Source of the DNA: Poa pratensis
Lineage: Eukaryota; Streptophyta; Magnoliopsida; Poales; Poaceae
Length of the DNA stretch: 64,000 nt
Assembly (NCBI GenBank): GCA_947311845.1
Contig: CAMZMU010000041.1
Location: 129,277,840 to 129,341,839, forward strand
Direction: 5' to 3'
Shown: positions 1 to 9,354 of the stretch, in pieces
Position numbering within the stretch: position 1 is the first letter of the stretch
Layout of the letters: every line of letters starts with the position of its first letter
Program-made: the position numbers and the translations under genes
Notes under the pieces: generated by a model
The model's database searches: none
The model's input: only the letters and a program-made list of their open reading frames with translations
What the model was told of the DNA's origin: nothing

Positions 1-1126
1 AGGCTTGGTGGAGCTCACAATGATGATATCATCCACATACACTAGCATATACACTGTAACTGCTGTTGTGTTGTAAATGAACAGAGAGACATCAGATTTA
101 GAGGGAACAAAACCTAGCTCCATCAATTTACCATTGAGCCGTGCAAACCATGCCCGAGGTGCCTGCTTCAATCCATAGAGGGAATTTTCCAACTTGCATA
201 CATGACGAGGATGATGCTGATCAACAAAACCAGGCGGCTGCACCATATACACTTCTTCCTCAAGATACCCATGCAGGAATGCATTATCCACATCAAGCTA
301 ACGCATATGCCACCCGCGTGCTACTGCAAGAGACAAGATGACACGATTTTTTGTAGGTTTCACCACAGGACTAAAAGTGTCATCATAGTCGATGCCATGA
401 CGTTGCTTGAATCCCTTGGCGACGAGACGTGCTTTGAAGCGCTCAACACTGCCATCAACATTGCGCTTGATTTTAAACACCCAACGGCTGTCAATAAGAT
501 TAACACCAGGGCGAGCAGGGACAAGTTGCCAAGTGGAGTTACACTGGAGTGCAGAGAATTCAGCCTCCATGGATGCCTTCCACTGAGGATGTTGGAGAGC
601 AGCACCAACCTAGTCTGGTTCAGTTTCAGCAACCCGAGCAGCTGTATAGGTGACTGTGCCATCTTTGCGGATCAACGGCTTGGTGATCCCGCTGCGGAGC
701 CGCATGCCATGCACACAGACTGGAGGAGGAGGAAGAGGAGCCACAGGAGAGTCAGGAGGAGAAGGCCCCTCATTGCCACTCTCGTTGCCATGACCATGCT
801 GAAGATCGTCTTCATAAGCCTCTTCACCGTCAGAATGTGCCGTGGCAGCATATTTTCAGCATGTTGCTACTGCACAGTTTCCTGCTGCGCGCGCTGCGCC
901 TGCAACTGATGGTCTATCACGGCAGCGTTTTGTTCATTTTGCTGCCGCGCCGCAGCTTCCTGCTGCGCCTGATCTGCAGCAGAATTTCCAGCATTTTCCT
1001 GCCGTGAGCTTGTGCCTCCTTGCTGAGCATCTGCATTCACAATTTCAAGCAGCTGATCATGCACATTAGTCATGGGGTTAGTAGTACTAAAACACAATTG
1101 CCAAAATCCTTGAACGTGACGGAGAA
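1..1126 (-). pseudogene. Copia reverse transcriptase remnant
   Basis: This continues the polyprotein downstream of the integrase. A spacer (about 600-1126) is rich in Gln, Ala and Asn. The RT domain then starts near 570 ([35 protein letters not shown]) and reaches the catalytic YVDDI motif at about 15-35 on the minus strand. Stops occur near 615 and between 1126 and 870, and the frame changes, so it cannot yield one protein. The rest of RT and all of RNase H are outside the window. Confidence 0.85.
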
Positions 1127-3283
1127 CTACCGAGAGAAAGGGTACACGAGTTCATAAAAGACTACATTGCGGGACACATAGACCCGTCCAGTTTCAGTGT
1201 CTAGGCACTTATACCCCTTGTGATCATTTCTATAACCAATAAAGACACACTCTTTAGAGCGAAAAAATAGTTTCCATGCATTGTAGGGTCGAAGGAGAGG
1301 CCAACACGCACAACCAAAGTTTTTTAGGAGATCATAATTTGGCTTAGCTTTTTCACCAAGGAGACGTTCAAGAGGAGTAGCATTATCAATGACTCGTGTA
1401 GGTAAACGATTGATTAGATAGACGGCAGTAGAGAAGGCTTCATCCCAGAATTTTACAGGCATAGATGCATGGGCAAGGAGCGCAAGGCCGGTTTCCACAA
1501 TATGGCGATGTTTGCGTTCGGCAGAGCCATTCTGTTGGTGTGTGTGGGGGCAGGAGATATAATGAATGATGCCAGTGTCAAGAAAATATTTGTGGAGCCG
1601 ACGGTATTCGCCACCCCAATCTGATTGGATGCTTTTGATTTTAGTGTTTAGTAAGAGTTCAACATGTTTTTGGAAACGCATGAAGGTAGGTTCTACATCA
1701 GATTTGAGATAAATTGGATAAAGCCAAGTATATTTAGTAAAATCATCTATACAACTGACATAGTACTTATAACCACCGATAGAAGAAATTGCAGGACCCC
1801 AAACATCAGTATAAATAAGCTCCAAAGGAGATGTGGAAACATGTTTCGAATGTTGAAAAGGGAGTTGATGGCTCTTTGCCATTTGACAAGCATTGCAAAC
1901 ATGTGCATGAGCTGAATTACAAAAAGGAAGTTTATTCAGACTCAAAATAGATGAAACTATTTGAGATGACGGATGTCCTAGGCGCCGGTGCCATTGCTCC
2001 TTGCTAGCCTTAACAGAGAACATGCCACACTTGCTGGCGTTTATTTCTGATGGATTGATGGGGTAGAGTCCAGCCTCAGACCTGCCTTGAAGAACCCTTA
2101 TCCTCGACACCAGATCCTTAACAACAAAATGATATGGGTGAATTTCAACAAAAACGTCATTGTCTCTAGCAAGTTTATGAACTGAAACAAGGTTCTTTTT
2201 TATTTGTGGGACATGGAGGATATTACGAAGTTCAAGAGGCTTGGCAACGGTGTTTAAAGTACTATGACCAACATGAGTAATATGCAAACCTCCTCCATTG
2301 CCGACGTGGACACGCTCTTTGACGTTGTAGATCTCACGGACAGCCAGGCGGTCTAGGTCACTTGTGATGTGATCTGTTGCCCCTATGTCCATGTACCAGG
2401 TGTTGTTGTCATAGGAGCTGGCAGCGATGTTGGCAGCGTGCTCGTCGTCGTTGTAGGCGTGGTTGTAGCGGTTGTAGCAGCGGATGGCACCATGGCCCAC
2501 CTTGTTGCAGATCTGGCACACCTGGCGCGGTGCACCGGAGGAGCTGCCACTACCTTGGCCTTGTCCATCATTGCCGCTGCCTTGAGGAGGTCCACCACAT
2601 CCTCCATTGCCACGGCCTTGGCCACGCCCACGGCCGCCTTGACCACCATTGTGGCCGCGGCCTCCACCATAGTTGCCGCCACCGTTGGGGTTGCCATGAC
2701 CACCTCCTTGCTGGCGCCCCGTGAAGTTGGCGGATGGGCCGCCTATGCCGAGCGTGATCTCGGCGTCGTGCTGCTCATGACGATGCTCGAAAGAGAGGAG
2801 GTGGGAGTAGACCTCGTCGAGGGTGAGCTCATCGTTGCGGGTGGTGAGCGAGGTCACCAGGGCGTCGTAGTCCGATCCGAGACCGGAGAGGATGTAGGCG
2901 ATCACCTCCTCCTCGCGCAGGGGCTGGCCTATGGCGGCCAGCGTGTCCGCCAGTGTCTTCATCTGGCGAAAGTAGTCGGCCGCCGGTGTGCCTTTCTTCT
3001 TGGCGACCGTGAGCTGAGATCGGATCTGGATGACCCGAGCACGAGACCTGGAGGAAAACATACCTTCCAGAGCAAGCCACGCTTGACGAGCCGTGGCAGC
3101 GCCCATGATGGACGCGAGCACCTCCTCAGTGATGGTGGCCAAGAAGCCGCTAAGCACCGCCTGATCCCGCACGTACCATGTAGCATAGGCGGGGTTGACG
3201 ATCTCGCTGGTCACCATGTAAACAATATGAACGAGATAGAGATGGAAGAGAGATTGCGGTGAGGCGGTGACCAATAGGTTCAC
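1127..3283 (-). CDS. Copia gag-protease-integrase polyprotein (truncated gag, 718 codons open)
   Basis: This is the open part of a Ty1/copia polyprotein. A gag domain lacking its usual N-terminus is followed by a Gly-rich linker and a CCHC zinc knuckle near residues 256-269 (CQICNKVGHGAIRC). The protease motif near residue 299 reads DIGATDH, where DSGA or DTGA is usual, so the active site is probably altered. A pre-integrase HHCC region (WHRRLGHP) follows, then the integrase core with D near 492 (YTDVWG), D near 554 (SDWGGEY, usually SDNGGEY) and E near 589 (NGSAERKH). The first 20 or so residues are translated LTR sequence, so the true gag start has been lost in a deletion. It ends at a stop before the reverse transcriptase. 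Confidence 0.88.
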   Translation of the reverse strand: MNLLVTASPQSLFHLYLVHIVYMVTSEIVNPAYATWYVRDQAVLSGFLATITEEVLASIMGAATARQAWLALEGMFSSRSRARVIQIRSQLTVAKKKGTPAADYFRQMKTLADTLAAIGQPLREEEVIAYILSGLGSDYDALVTSLTTRNDELTLDEVYSHLLSFEHRHEQHDAEITLGIGGPSANFTGRQQGGGHGNPNGGGNYGGGRGHNGGQGGRGRGQGRGNGGCGGPPQGSGNDGQGQGSGSSSGAPRQVCQICNKVGHGAIRCYNRYNHAYNDDEHAANIAASSYDNNTWYMDIGATDHITSDLDRLAVREIYNVKERVHVGNGGGLHITHVGHSTLNTVAKPLELRNILHVPQIKKNLVSVHKLARDNDVFVEIHPYHFVVKDLVSRIRVLQGRSEAGLYPINPSEINASKCGMFSVKASKEQWHRRLGHPSSQIVSSILSLNKLPFCNSAHAHVCNACQMAKSHQLPFQHSKHVSTSPLELIYTDVWGPAISSIGGYKYYVSCIDDFTKYTWLYPIYLKSDVEPTFMRFQKHVELLLNTKIKSIQSDWGGEYRRLHKYFLDTGIIHYISCPHTHQQNGSAERKHRHIVETGLALLAHASMPVKFWDEAFSTAVYLINRLPTRVIDNATPLERLLGEKAKPNYDLLKNFGCACWPLLRPYNAWKLFFRSKECVFIGYRNDHKGYKCLDTETGRVYVSRNVVFYELVYPFSR

Positions 3284-3420
3284 CCCTGTCTCGTATATAT
3301 AGAAGCCTTGGGCTAGGGTTTACAACATAACAACCGAACCCTAACAACCATGGATGCTAACCATCACGGTAGCTATCCTATCTAACTGAATATACAATCC
3401 TAACAGCTAACTATTTAACA
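3217..3420 (-). repeat. Probable short 5' LTR of the copia element
   Basis: Read on the minus strand, this stretch starts TGTTAAATAG and ends TTTACA, the usual TG...CA limits. It holds a TATA box (TATATA near 3296-3301) and precedes gag directly. The length of about 204 bp is short but possible. The second LTR lies outside the window, so the limits are inferred from termini only. A tRNA-Met type primer site, expected just inside the LTR, is not present in recognisable form. Confidence 0.55.
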
Positions 3421-4004
3421 TTGCTTTACCACCGTCTATCTCCCGAATACATGGCCGGCCAAAATAATAAGCATAGATATGAGAAATTGATAAATTCCCA
3501 TATGCAAACATCGGGAATGTCAAGTGCGATAAATATACATATGGGCATCACGAAATCCACAAACATTGTGCATACATGCGAGCATGGCTAACTCTCTTAG
3601 TTGACGTACGCAACCGTGCATGACTCGCCGGAAAAGCAAGTACTTGGTACGAAATATCGCCTTAAATGTGATGACATAAAGTTAGAACTATATCCGTTTT
3701 TATCGCTAGTGAGGCGATTCAAGAAGATACCAATTGGAATAACTCTCTACTTACTCTTTATGTCATTGGGCTAACCACACCACTCAATCCACTCCATCTA
3801 ATGCACACCATCCGAGTACCGTCATATACTCTCGATTACTGATCAAGTCTAGTATCAAGAACAGTTGAACTAAGAAGTCTCGTGTCACGCGCGACCTACG
3901 TCCACATGGGTCGTTCTTGCTACATTGGAGGTATCCAACCGCTTCCGCCTATGCGATCACCTTAGGCTCTTCATTAGCCTCCCTATTGATATAGCCATCT
4001 GCAC
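3421..4004. other. Unidentified intergenic/repeat-like DNA
   Basis: No gene-like reading frame or family motif was seen. The sequence has mixed base composition and resembles LTR-retrotransposon noncoding DNA in texture. It may continue at 4318 on the other side of the mini-retrotransposon inserted at 4005. Confidence 0.4.
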
Positions 4005-4082
4005 TGTTGAAATATAATTGCCTAGTCTCTCCTAACAGATCGGTCTTTTACAATAAAATTGGCTAGAGCATGCGATCCAATA
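4005..4082 (+). repeat. 5' LTR of the TRIM element
   Basis: This copy is 78 bp, starts TGTTGAAATA and ends CCAATA. It pairs with 4237-4312 with only a few differences and small indels. Confidence 0.9.
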
Positions 4083-4236
4083 TGTTATCAGAGCCAAAAG
4101 GTTTCGGGTTCAAATCTCAGCCAACGCAAAATTAAAATAAATATTTGCGGCATCCCCAAAAGGATCCACGTACTAGTCCCGTGAGCCTAGACGTGCGTCT
4201 AGAAAAAAAACCCACGGGCCTAGACGTGAGGGGGGG

Positions 4237-4312
4237 TGTTGAAATACAATTGCCTTGTCTCTCCTCACAGATCGGTCTTTTAGGATAATTGGCTAGAGCA
4301 TGCGATCCAATA
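4237..4312 (+). repeat. 3' LTR of the TRIM element
   Basis: This copy is 76 bp, follows the purine tract directly, and is followed by the TGCAC target duplication. Confidence 0.9.
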
Positions 4313-4317
4313 TGCAC

Positions 4318-4835
4318 ATGTACAACCTTCACACCGAATGATGGTCTATGACCCTCCGTGTCAGCAAAAGAACTTCTAGCCATGCCCCGATGGACCCGAT
4401 GGCTCTTATCCTCCACTAAGTTATTGCCTGCCCAACGGCCACGTCGCCCAATAAGGGTCTTCATAATAATCTCATTGTCCCGCATATGATGTCTCCTCTC
4501 GTTGTCGTCCCCGCCTCATTCAAGTGAAATACCCACTTGCATGTCTTGACGTATCCGCGACCCGTGCACTCTAGGTCTCTCAGCCGAGGAGCGTAGGGGC
4601 ATGAAATGCAGAAACCTTCCCTTTCAAGAAGCTCTGACACTAGTTCAGGGTGGTCGGACGCACAACGATGTCGTAGGCCAGCTGAGGGGTACCGTAGTGG
4701 AGAGTCGAGCAGAGGTGTCTCCTATCGCACCCGTGGCCACAGTGCAGCACACTCTGTGCCTTTCGCCGACCGGAGGATGACATCATGTAGAACGATGAGG
4801 ACAACGGCCACCCGGAGAATAAGGAAGAATACAAG
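4318..4835. other. Unidentified intergenic/repeat-like DNA
   Basis: Short open frames here have no recognisable domain. It may be the continuation of 3421-4004 interrupted by the TRIM. Confidence 0.35.
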
Positions 4836-4837
4836 TA

Positions 4838-4928
4838 CTCTCTCTGAACCATAATAAGTGGCGCGGTTTTGAACTGTGTTTTGAACAAACCCTAGTTCAA
4901 AACTGCGACACTTATTTTGTGTCAGAGG
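4838..4928. mobile_element. Decayed Stowaway-type MITE
   Basis: The ends (CTCTCTCTGAACC... and ...GTGTCAGAG) are worn versions of the Stowaway CTCCCTCCG terminus. The interior is a foldback, with AATAAGTGGCGCGGTTTTGA paired with TCAAAACTGCGACACTTATT. It is flanked by TA on both sides (4836-4837 and 4929-4930), the Tc1/Mariner-type duplication. It is non-coding. Confidence 0.75.
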
Positions 4929-5199
4929 TAATACGAGGAAGCCTACGGTCCAGGCTACAATGTGGACAGCAGGAAGCCTTCATGCTCTACCAGCCTGAGC
5001 GACATTAGGCTTGGGTTTGTCACAGCATTACGGTTGATTTCTTTTAGTATTTTTAGTGTTTGCAAAAAATGTAACATACAGCTTATCTCTATAGGCTGCT
5101 AATAAGTTTGTGTGAACAATTATGCTATCGTGTCTGATTAAAGACACATGTTAACGAATGCATGTCCCTTTTTTCTTGAGTACGGTGTTTGGAGGTCAG

Positions 5200-5555
5200 G
5201 GAGTCCGGTTTTCAAAAATTAAAAATTAGTATTTGTAAGTTCCAAAATAATAAGCAAAAAATGCCAGATTGGAGATAATGCCAAAGTCTACTGGTGTGCC
5301 CAAAATCAATACGAAATAATTTGTATTATAGGCTGAAAAAAATGAAAAATGTGTGGATCTGGGTGCGGTGAACAATGCACATTTTGGAAACTTAAAAATT
5401 TGTTAGATTTGTAATTTTTATGTAACCTAGAATATAAATTATTTCATATTGGATTTTTGCACATCGGTAGAGTTCGATATTATCTATATTTAGGATTTTT
5501 TTCCAGAATTTTTTAAAGCAATAAAGAATTTGAATTTTTTGAAAAACCGGGCTCC
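5200..5555. mobile_element. Foldback MITE with very long imperfect TIRs
   Basis: The left arm (from GGAGTCCGGTTTTCAAAAAT at 5200) pairs with the right arm ending at 5555 (AAAAACCGGGCTCC). Pairing resumes inwards, for example GATAATGCCAAAGTCTACTG near 5274 with the complement of the sequence near 5480. The arms together take up nearly the whole 356 bp. No clear target duplication was identified. The right end overlaps a perfect 16-bp palindrome GGGCTCCATGGAGCCC (5549-5564). The superfamily is not assigned. Confidence 0.65.
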
Positions 5556-5963
5556 ATGGAGCCCGAGCTCCATTTGGACTTCCCGCTTTTCCCTTACGAT
5601 ATGTTCTCTATTTTCATTTCACCACGGTATGTACAATGGGTCCGTCCAGCCTGTTTAAGTTTTTTCTCTCGGTTCCCCCATCTTCCCCTCCCCCCTCTCA
5701 CACACACACACCAACCTGGCAATCCGCGATGCTTACAACGGAATGGCACTTTTTGCTTATAGGTGCATGGATCCATCTAGCCTGATTTGCGCTATTTTTT
5801 CGCATCCCCATCCATCCTGCCTCTCCCCAGGGTCTGACGGGTGCACGACATGCGTGCATCATGAGACTAGTATAGGATAATACTAGCTCTATTTCAAAAT
5901 ATAAACCGTTTTGGTGGGCTATCTTAGTCTATTAAAATATCTTATATTTTAGAACAGATGTAG
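5556..5963. other. Intergenic DNA with a possible Stowaway remnant
   Basis: No gene was seen. A short CA-rich run lies near 5698-5710. The stretch 5884-5963 resembles the inside of a Stowaway element (TTTCAAAATATAAACCG..., CTTATATTTTAGAACAGATG) but its ends are worn, so I do not call it as an element. Confidence 0.4.
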
Positions 5964-5965
5964 TA

Positions 5966-6615
5966 CTCCCTCCGTTCCAATATATAAGACGTTTTAGCTT
6001 TTTAACATGTTGTCTAGATGCATACTAAAATGAATGTGCATACACACTAAAATAGAGTTATTTGCACTGGTGGTCACACAACTCGACAGCTATGTGCACT
6101 TAAGTCACACATCTGGATAACTGAATTTTTTTGGTCACACAACTCGTCATCTGGTGCACTTAAATCACTGACCCCACCTGTCAGGCCGTTTTTCGTTGAA
6201 GTTGATACTGACTGGACACGTAATTTTGCAAAAAAAACCCTGTATTTTTGTACATTTGCAAAAAACCCTGTATTTTTTTCAAAAAAAACCCCTGAATTTT
6301 TTTAATGTCCAAAAATACAGGGGGGTTTTTGCAAATGTACAAAAATACAGGGGTTTTTTGCAAAATTACGTGTCCAGTCAGCATCAACTTCAACGGAAAA
6401 CGGCCTGACAGGTAGGGTCAGTGACTTAAGTGCACCAGATGACGAGTTGTGTGACCAAAAAATTCAGTTATCCAGATGTGTGACTTAAGTGCACATAGCT
6501 GTCGAGTTGTGTGACCACCAGTGCAAATAACTCCACTAAAATATGTCTACATACATCTACATATATGTGAATGTGGACAAATGCTAAAACATCTTATATT
6601 TAGAAACGGATGGAG
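5966..6615. mobile_element. Stowaway MITE interrupted by another MITE
   Basis: It starts CTCCCTCCGTTCC (5966) and ends AAACGGATGGAG (6615), the Stowaway terminal inverted repeat. It is flanked by TA at 5964-5965 and 6616-6617. Without the 489-bp insertion (6055-6543) it is about 160 bp, a normal Stowaway size. Confidence 0.9.
6055..6533. mobile_element. Mutator-like foldback MITE inserted in the Stowaway element
   Basis: This is a 479-bp near-perfect palindrome. Arms of about 235 bp start GAGTTATTTGCACTGGTGGT and meet near 6295. It is bracketed by a 10-bp direct duplication CACTAAAATA (6045-6054 and 6534-6543). A 9-10 bp duplication with long TIRs is the mark of Mutator-superfamily elements. 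It has no transposase. Because of the symmetry the two strands carry look-alike short reading frames, which are not genes. Confidence 0.88.
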
Positions 6616-6617
6616 TA

Positions 6618-7002
6618 TATGATATCCTTCTTGTATACAGATATGCACCGTCACAAGCATCAAAACTAGACCTTGATGAGTACGACAATAATGCATACAC
6701 ATGATGAGTACGACAATAATACATAGTACACAAACACACCAGTTGTATTAATACTTCAGGAAAGGATACAAAGATGAACAAACCACACTGCATACTTGCA
6801 CATATCTTGCGCTCGATATAAATAAGCTTAGCACGTAAGATGTTGTATGATCCACGATAATTTGCTTAAGAAGATAAAGCACTCCTTTTATTTCCTTCAT
6901 CAAGCACACCATATCCATAGATGAAAAACCCACACTGTAGACTTGCATATCGATCTTGTGGGCACGCTCTTCAGGGATAGAAGTTTCTTTTTCCGGAGCC
7001 CT
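6618..7002. other. 3' flank of the O-methyltransferase gene
   Basis: This lies downstream of the minus-strand gene and probably holds its 3' UTR and polyadenylation region. It contains a short direct repeat (TGATGAGTACGACAATAAT at about 6673 and 6702). Nothing else was recognised. Confidence 0.45.
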
Positions 7003-8249
7003 TCACTTGTGGTAGACCTCGAAGACACCTCGTGCTCCTAGTTTCTTGATAATTTTGTAGTCATTGAACCCCGCTTTCGTGAAGAGCTCACTCCAGTCCT
7101 TCTCAGAACGTTGACGACCTCTCGTGTTGACAAGCATGAGCATGTCCATCAGAAGCTGGGCCTCATACATTACTGGTCCTAGCGAAGGTCCAACCACAAT
7201 ATCTATGATGATCACCTTCCCTCCCTCCTCATGTGAAGGAATGGCACTCCTACACTGAGACAAGATCTTAACACAGTCCTCGTCGCTCCAGTGGTGCAGT
7301 ACAAGCTGCACAGAAAGTTATACATGTATGGGCTTGTTAGCATCAATTAACTTCTGAGTTTTGCAAGTCAATATACCTTTTTTTGTTATTTTCTGTGGTA
7401 GTGAAATATAAAAGGGCATGTTGGTTATCCATGTAATCATACCTTGAGCATCACCGCCTGAGATTTGGGGACAGAGTGGAACAAATCACCAGCAACATAG
7501 TTGACGACACCATCATTCGGAGCATTGTCAATCACCTTGGGAAGATCCAGCACGGTGCACTTGACATGCGGATGGGCCTTGGCGATGGCCCTCGCGGTGT
7601 GTCCATCGCCACCACAGCAGTCAGTGAGGGAGTCAAGCCCCTTGAAGAGATCATGGCACTCACGCATGATGGTGCCGATCCCTAGGTTGTCGTGGGCAGC
7701 CAAACCTTCGGTGACCAGCGCGTCGAGCTCCTTGTCCAGCAGCGCCGTGCTCTCGTCGAAGAGCGACGCGCCATGCACGTCCTCGAAGGGCGATGGCAGC
7801 GGCCCCGTGATGTCTTTCTTGAACCAGTCGGCCAGCCCCAGAGCGGCGTCGGTGTAGAACCGCGATGTCCCGGCGAGCACGAAGGACGTCTGGCTGTGGT
7901 GCTCGTCTGCTTCGACGCCGTCCACCAGGATGCTGGACAACGGGGTGAGGCGGAAGAGCTCCACCTCGGAGTCGTTACCGCCGGCTGCAAACACGCCCGA
8001 CGTGACCAGTACGCGCATGAGGCGGCCGAGGAACGGTTGCTTACTTGCGGGGAGGGACAGCGCGGCCGTCAGGTCCGGCAGCGAGGTCACCCCGCCGAGG
8101 TGGTGGATGGCGGTCGGGATACCGAGCTGGACGGCGCAGCGGAGCCCCATGGACGTGAGGTAGTAGAGGGTGTGTCGCCACAGGTCGGCCTGTGCCTGCA
8201 GCAGCTCGGCATCGGAGGGAACCTCGATAGTCGGAACCTTGCCGGCCAT
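7003..8249 (-). CDS. Plant class II O-methyltransferase (caffeate/flavonoid/ZRP4-like family), two exons
   Basis: This gene encodes an S-adenosylmethionine-dependent O-methyltransferase acting on small phenolic or related hydroxylated molecules in the cytosol. The substrate cannot be told from sequence. Exon 1 is 8249-7443 (269 codons) and exon 2 is 7305-7003. The GT-AG intron (7442-7306) is 137 bp and in phase 0. Together they give 369 residues, the usual size. Residues 1-110 form the plant dimerisation domain (LWRHTLYYLTSMGLRCAVQLGIP). The SAM-binding motif is at 210-216, and PKVIDNAP follows. The catalytic His is expected in LHHWSDEDC (H273), right after the intron. The C-terminus reads RGVFEVYHK. 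Oddity: the SAM loop reads DCCGGDG, where D-V/L-GGGTG is usual. The start Met is the first in the frame and lies about 70 bp below a TATA-like box. No break was seen, so the gene looks intact. Confidence 0.93.
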
Positions 8250-8319
8250 TTATCTCTCTTCTCTTTGCTCTTCTAGGTGTTTCTCTGACTGATGTGTGTG
8301 TATTGCATCCATCCAAGGG

Positions 8320-8329
8320 TTTAAATAGA
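8320..8329 (-). promoter_or_regulatory. TATA-like box of the O-methyltransferase gene
   Basis: CTATTTAAAC on the minus strand lies about 70 bp upstream of the start codon. That gives a predicted transcription start near 8290 and a 5' UTR of roughly 40 bp. This is inference from spacing. Confidence 0.5.
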
Positions 8330-8712
8330 GTGCAGTCGAGTGAAGTAGTACTATTGAGCTGCCATATACTGTACTTAATTAATCTCGCGTCCCGCAGCTA
8401 TATACTTGATTAATCTCGCGTGGAACGCGAGGTGATGGGCACCGTCACACCGCCTCAGCGGATCGGATCGAATTGATTTCAGTCGATCAAGATATTGTGT
8501 ATATCTTCGATGTCTAGCACTGATTGTATCTCTTTGTACTGTCCAGCAAACATGAACCAAGTGGCATGGTGTGCCAGTGCCATGATGGATCTGGGGTGAC
8601 ATACGTTTACTCAGTTTGCATTAGTAGAACGCAAGTCAAGACCACATCGACCACAGCTTTTCCTTAATTACCCTAGTACATGTTGCTCCTTCAAACTTCT
8701 ACTCTGTACAAC
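8330..8712. other. Upstream region of the O-methyltransferase gene
   Basis: Promoter-proximal intergenic DNA. A short repeated phrase (TTAATCTCGCGT at about 8379 and 8411) is present. No gene or element was recognised. Confidence 0.4.
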
Positions 8713-8715
8713 TTA

Positions 8716-8988
8716 GACTAGTCACAATGGGGAGTATCATATACTAGTATTATGCATATGATACTATTCTATGTTACTACCTCCACAATGGGTAGTAACA
8801 TATTTGTAATATTATATAATACTATATTTATTAGGTTGTAGACTCATCTTGCATTGGAATCCGTTATGTTACGGTATCTACCTATGATACTACTATCACC
8901 TCTCTCATCATTAATTGCAGTGACACGTCAGCTTTTTGCCAACATGGCATGCATGATATCACCTATGATACCCCCATTGTGACTAGTC
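8716..8988. mobile_element. PIF/Harbinger-like (Tourist-type) MITE
   Basis: The terminal inverted repeats GACTAGTCACAATGGGGAGT (8716) and ACCCCCATTGTGACTAGTC (ending 8988) are flanked by the trinucleotide TTA on both sides (8713-8715 and 8989-8991), the PIF/Harbinger duplication. It is 273 bp and non-coding. It sits in the upstream region of the O-methyltransferase gene. Confidence 0.82.
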
Positions 8989-8991
8989 TTA

Positions 8992-9354
8992 TGTGAGTAT
9001 ACAACGTTTCGAAAGTTGTGTAGTCAAACTTCTCTTACAGATTAATAATGTGCCTACCAAATACCAATTGACATTTGCGCTATGAGCATCATATGACGAT
9101 CCTGAGGATCCTTGGCCTAACCCCACCTCCAACTTGCTTACCCAACTAATTATAAACATTTAAACTATCAGATCGTAGAAAACACAATGAACTTAGCTCT
9201 CGAGTTCAAGTAAATTTATCATAACCACAAAATCACGAAACATATACCAATTGTGGATAGAAATTTCTATTGTTTATAATTCATATGAATCGTGAAAACC
9301 ACTAAATATATGCTACACGATCAGAAATTTTATAGGAAATTCAGTCAACCATAC
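8992..9354. other. Intergenic DNA upstream of LINE1
   Basis: AT-rich, with no gene or recognised element. The LINE1 sequence begins abruptly at about 9355. Confidence 0.45.

Larger units (their letters stand above)
1..3420 (-). mobile_element. Ty1/copia LTR retrotransposon, 3' part beyond the window
   Basis: The domain order on the minus strand is 5' LTR, gag, protease, integrase, reverse transcriptase, which is the Ty1/copia order. The element runs off the window at base 1 inside the reverse transcriptase, so RNase H and the 3' LTR are not visible. The pol part beyond 1127 has stops and frame breaks, so this copy is dead. Assignment to copia is secure from the domain order and motifs. The family name is not determined. 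Confidence 0.93.
4005..4312 (+). mobile_element. TRIM/SMART-type miniature LTR retrotransposon, complete
   Basis: Two near-identical LTRs (4005-4082 and 4237-4312) flank an internal region of only 154 bp. A primer site like the tRNA-iMet type (TGTTATCAGAGCC, 4083-4095) directly follows the first LTR. A purine tract (GAGGGGGGG, 4228-4236) directly precedes the second. The whole is bracketed by a 5-bp target duplication TGCAC (4000-4004 and 4313-4317). It has no coding capacity. Terminal repeats in miniature need proteins from an autonomous LTR retrotransposon to move. At 308 bp it is among the shortest LTR element types known in plants. Confidence 0.93.

Noticed and set aside
202..909. Plus-strand open frame of 235 codons
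   Set aside because: It is the complement of the copia reverse transcriptase and spacer, with no domain of its own.
2369..3262. Plus-strand open frame of 297 codons, Val/Ala-rich
   Set aside because: It is antisense to the copia gag and Gly-rich linker. Its composition is explained by GC-rich gag codons.
5698..5710. CA-rich microsatellite-like run
   Set aside because: It is too short to report as a repeat in its own right.
6181..6408. Look-alike 70-codon frames on opposite strands
   Set aside because: They are a mirror effect of the foldback MITE palindrome, not genes.
7692..8276. Plus-strand open frame of 194 codons
   Set aside because: It is antisense to exon 1 of the O-methyltransferase gene.
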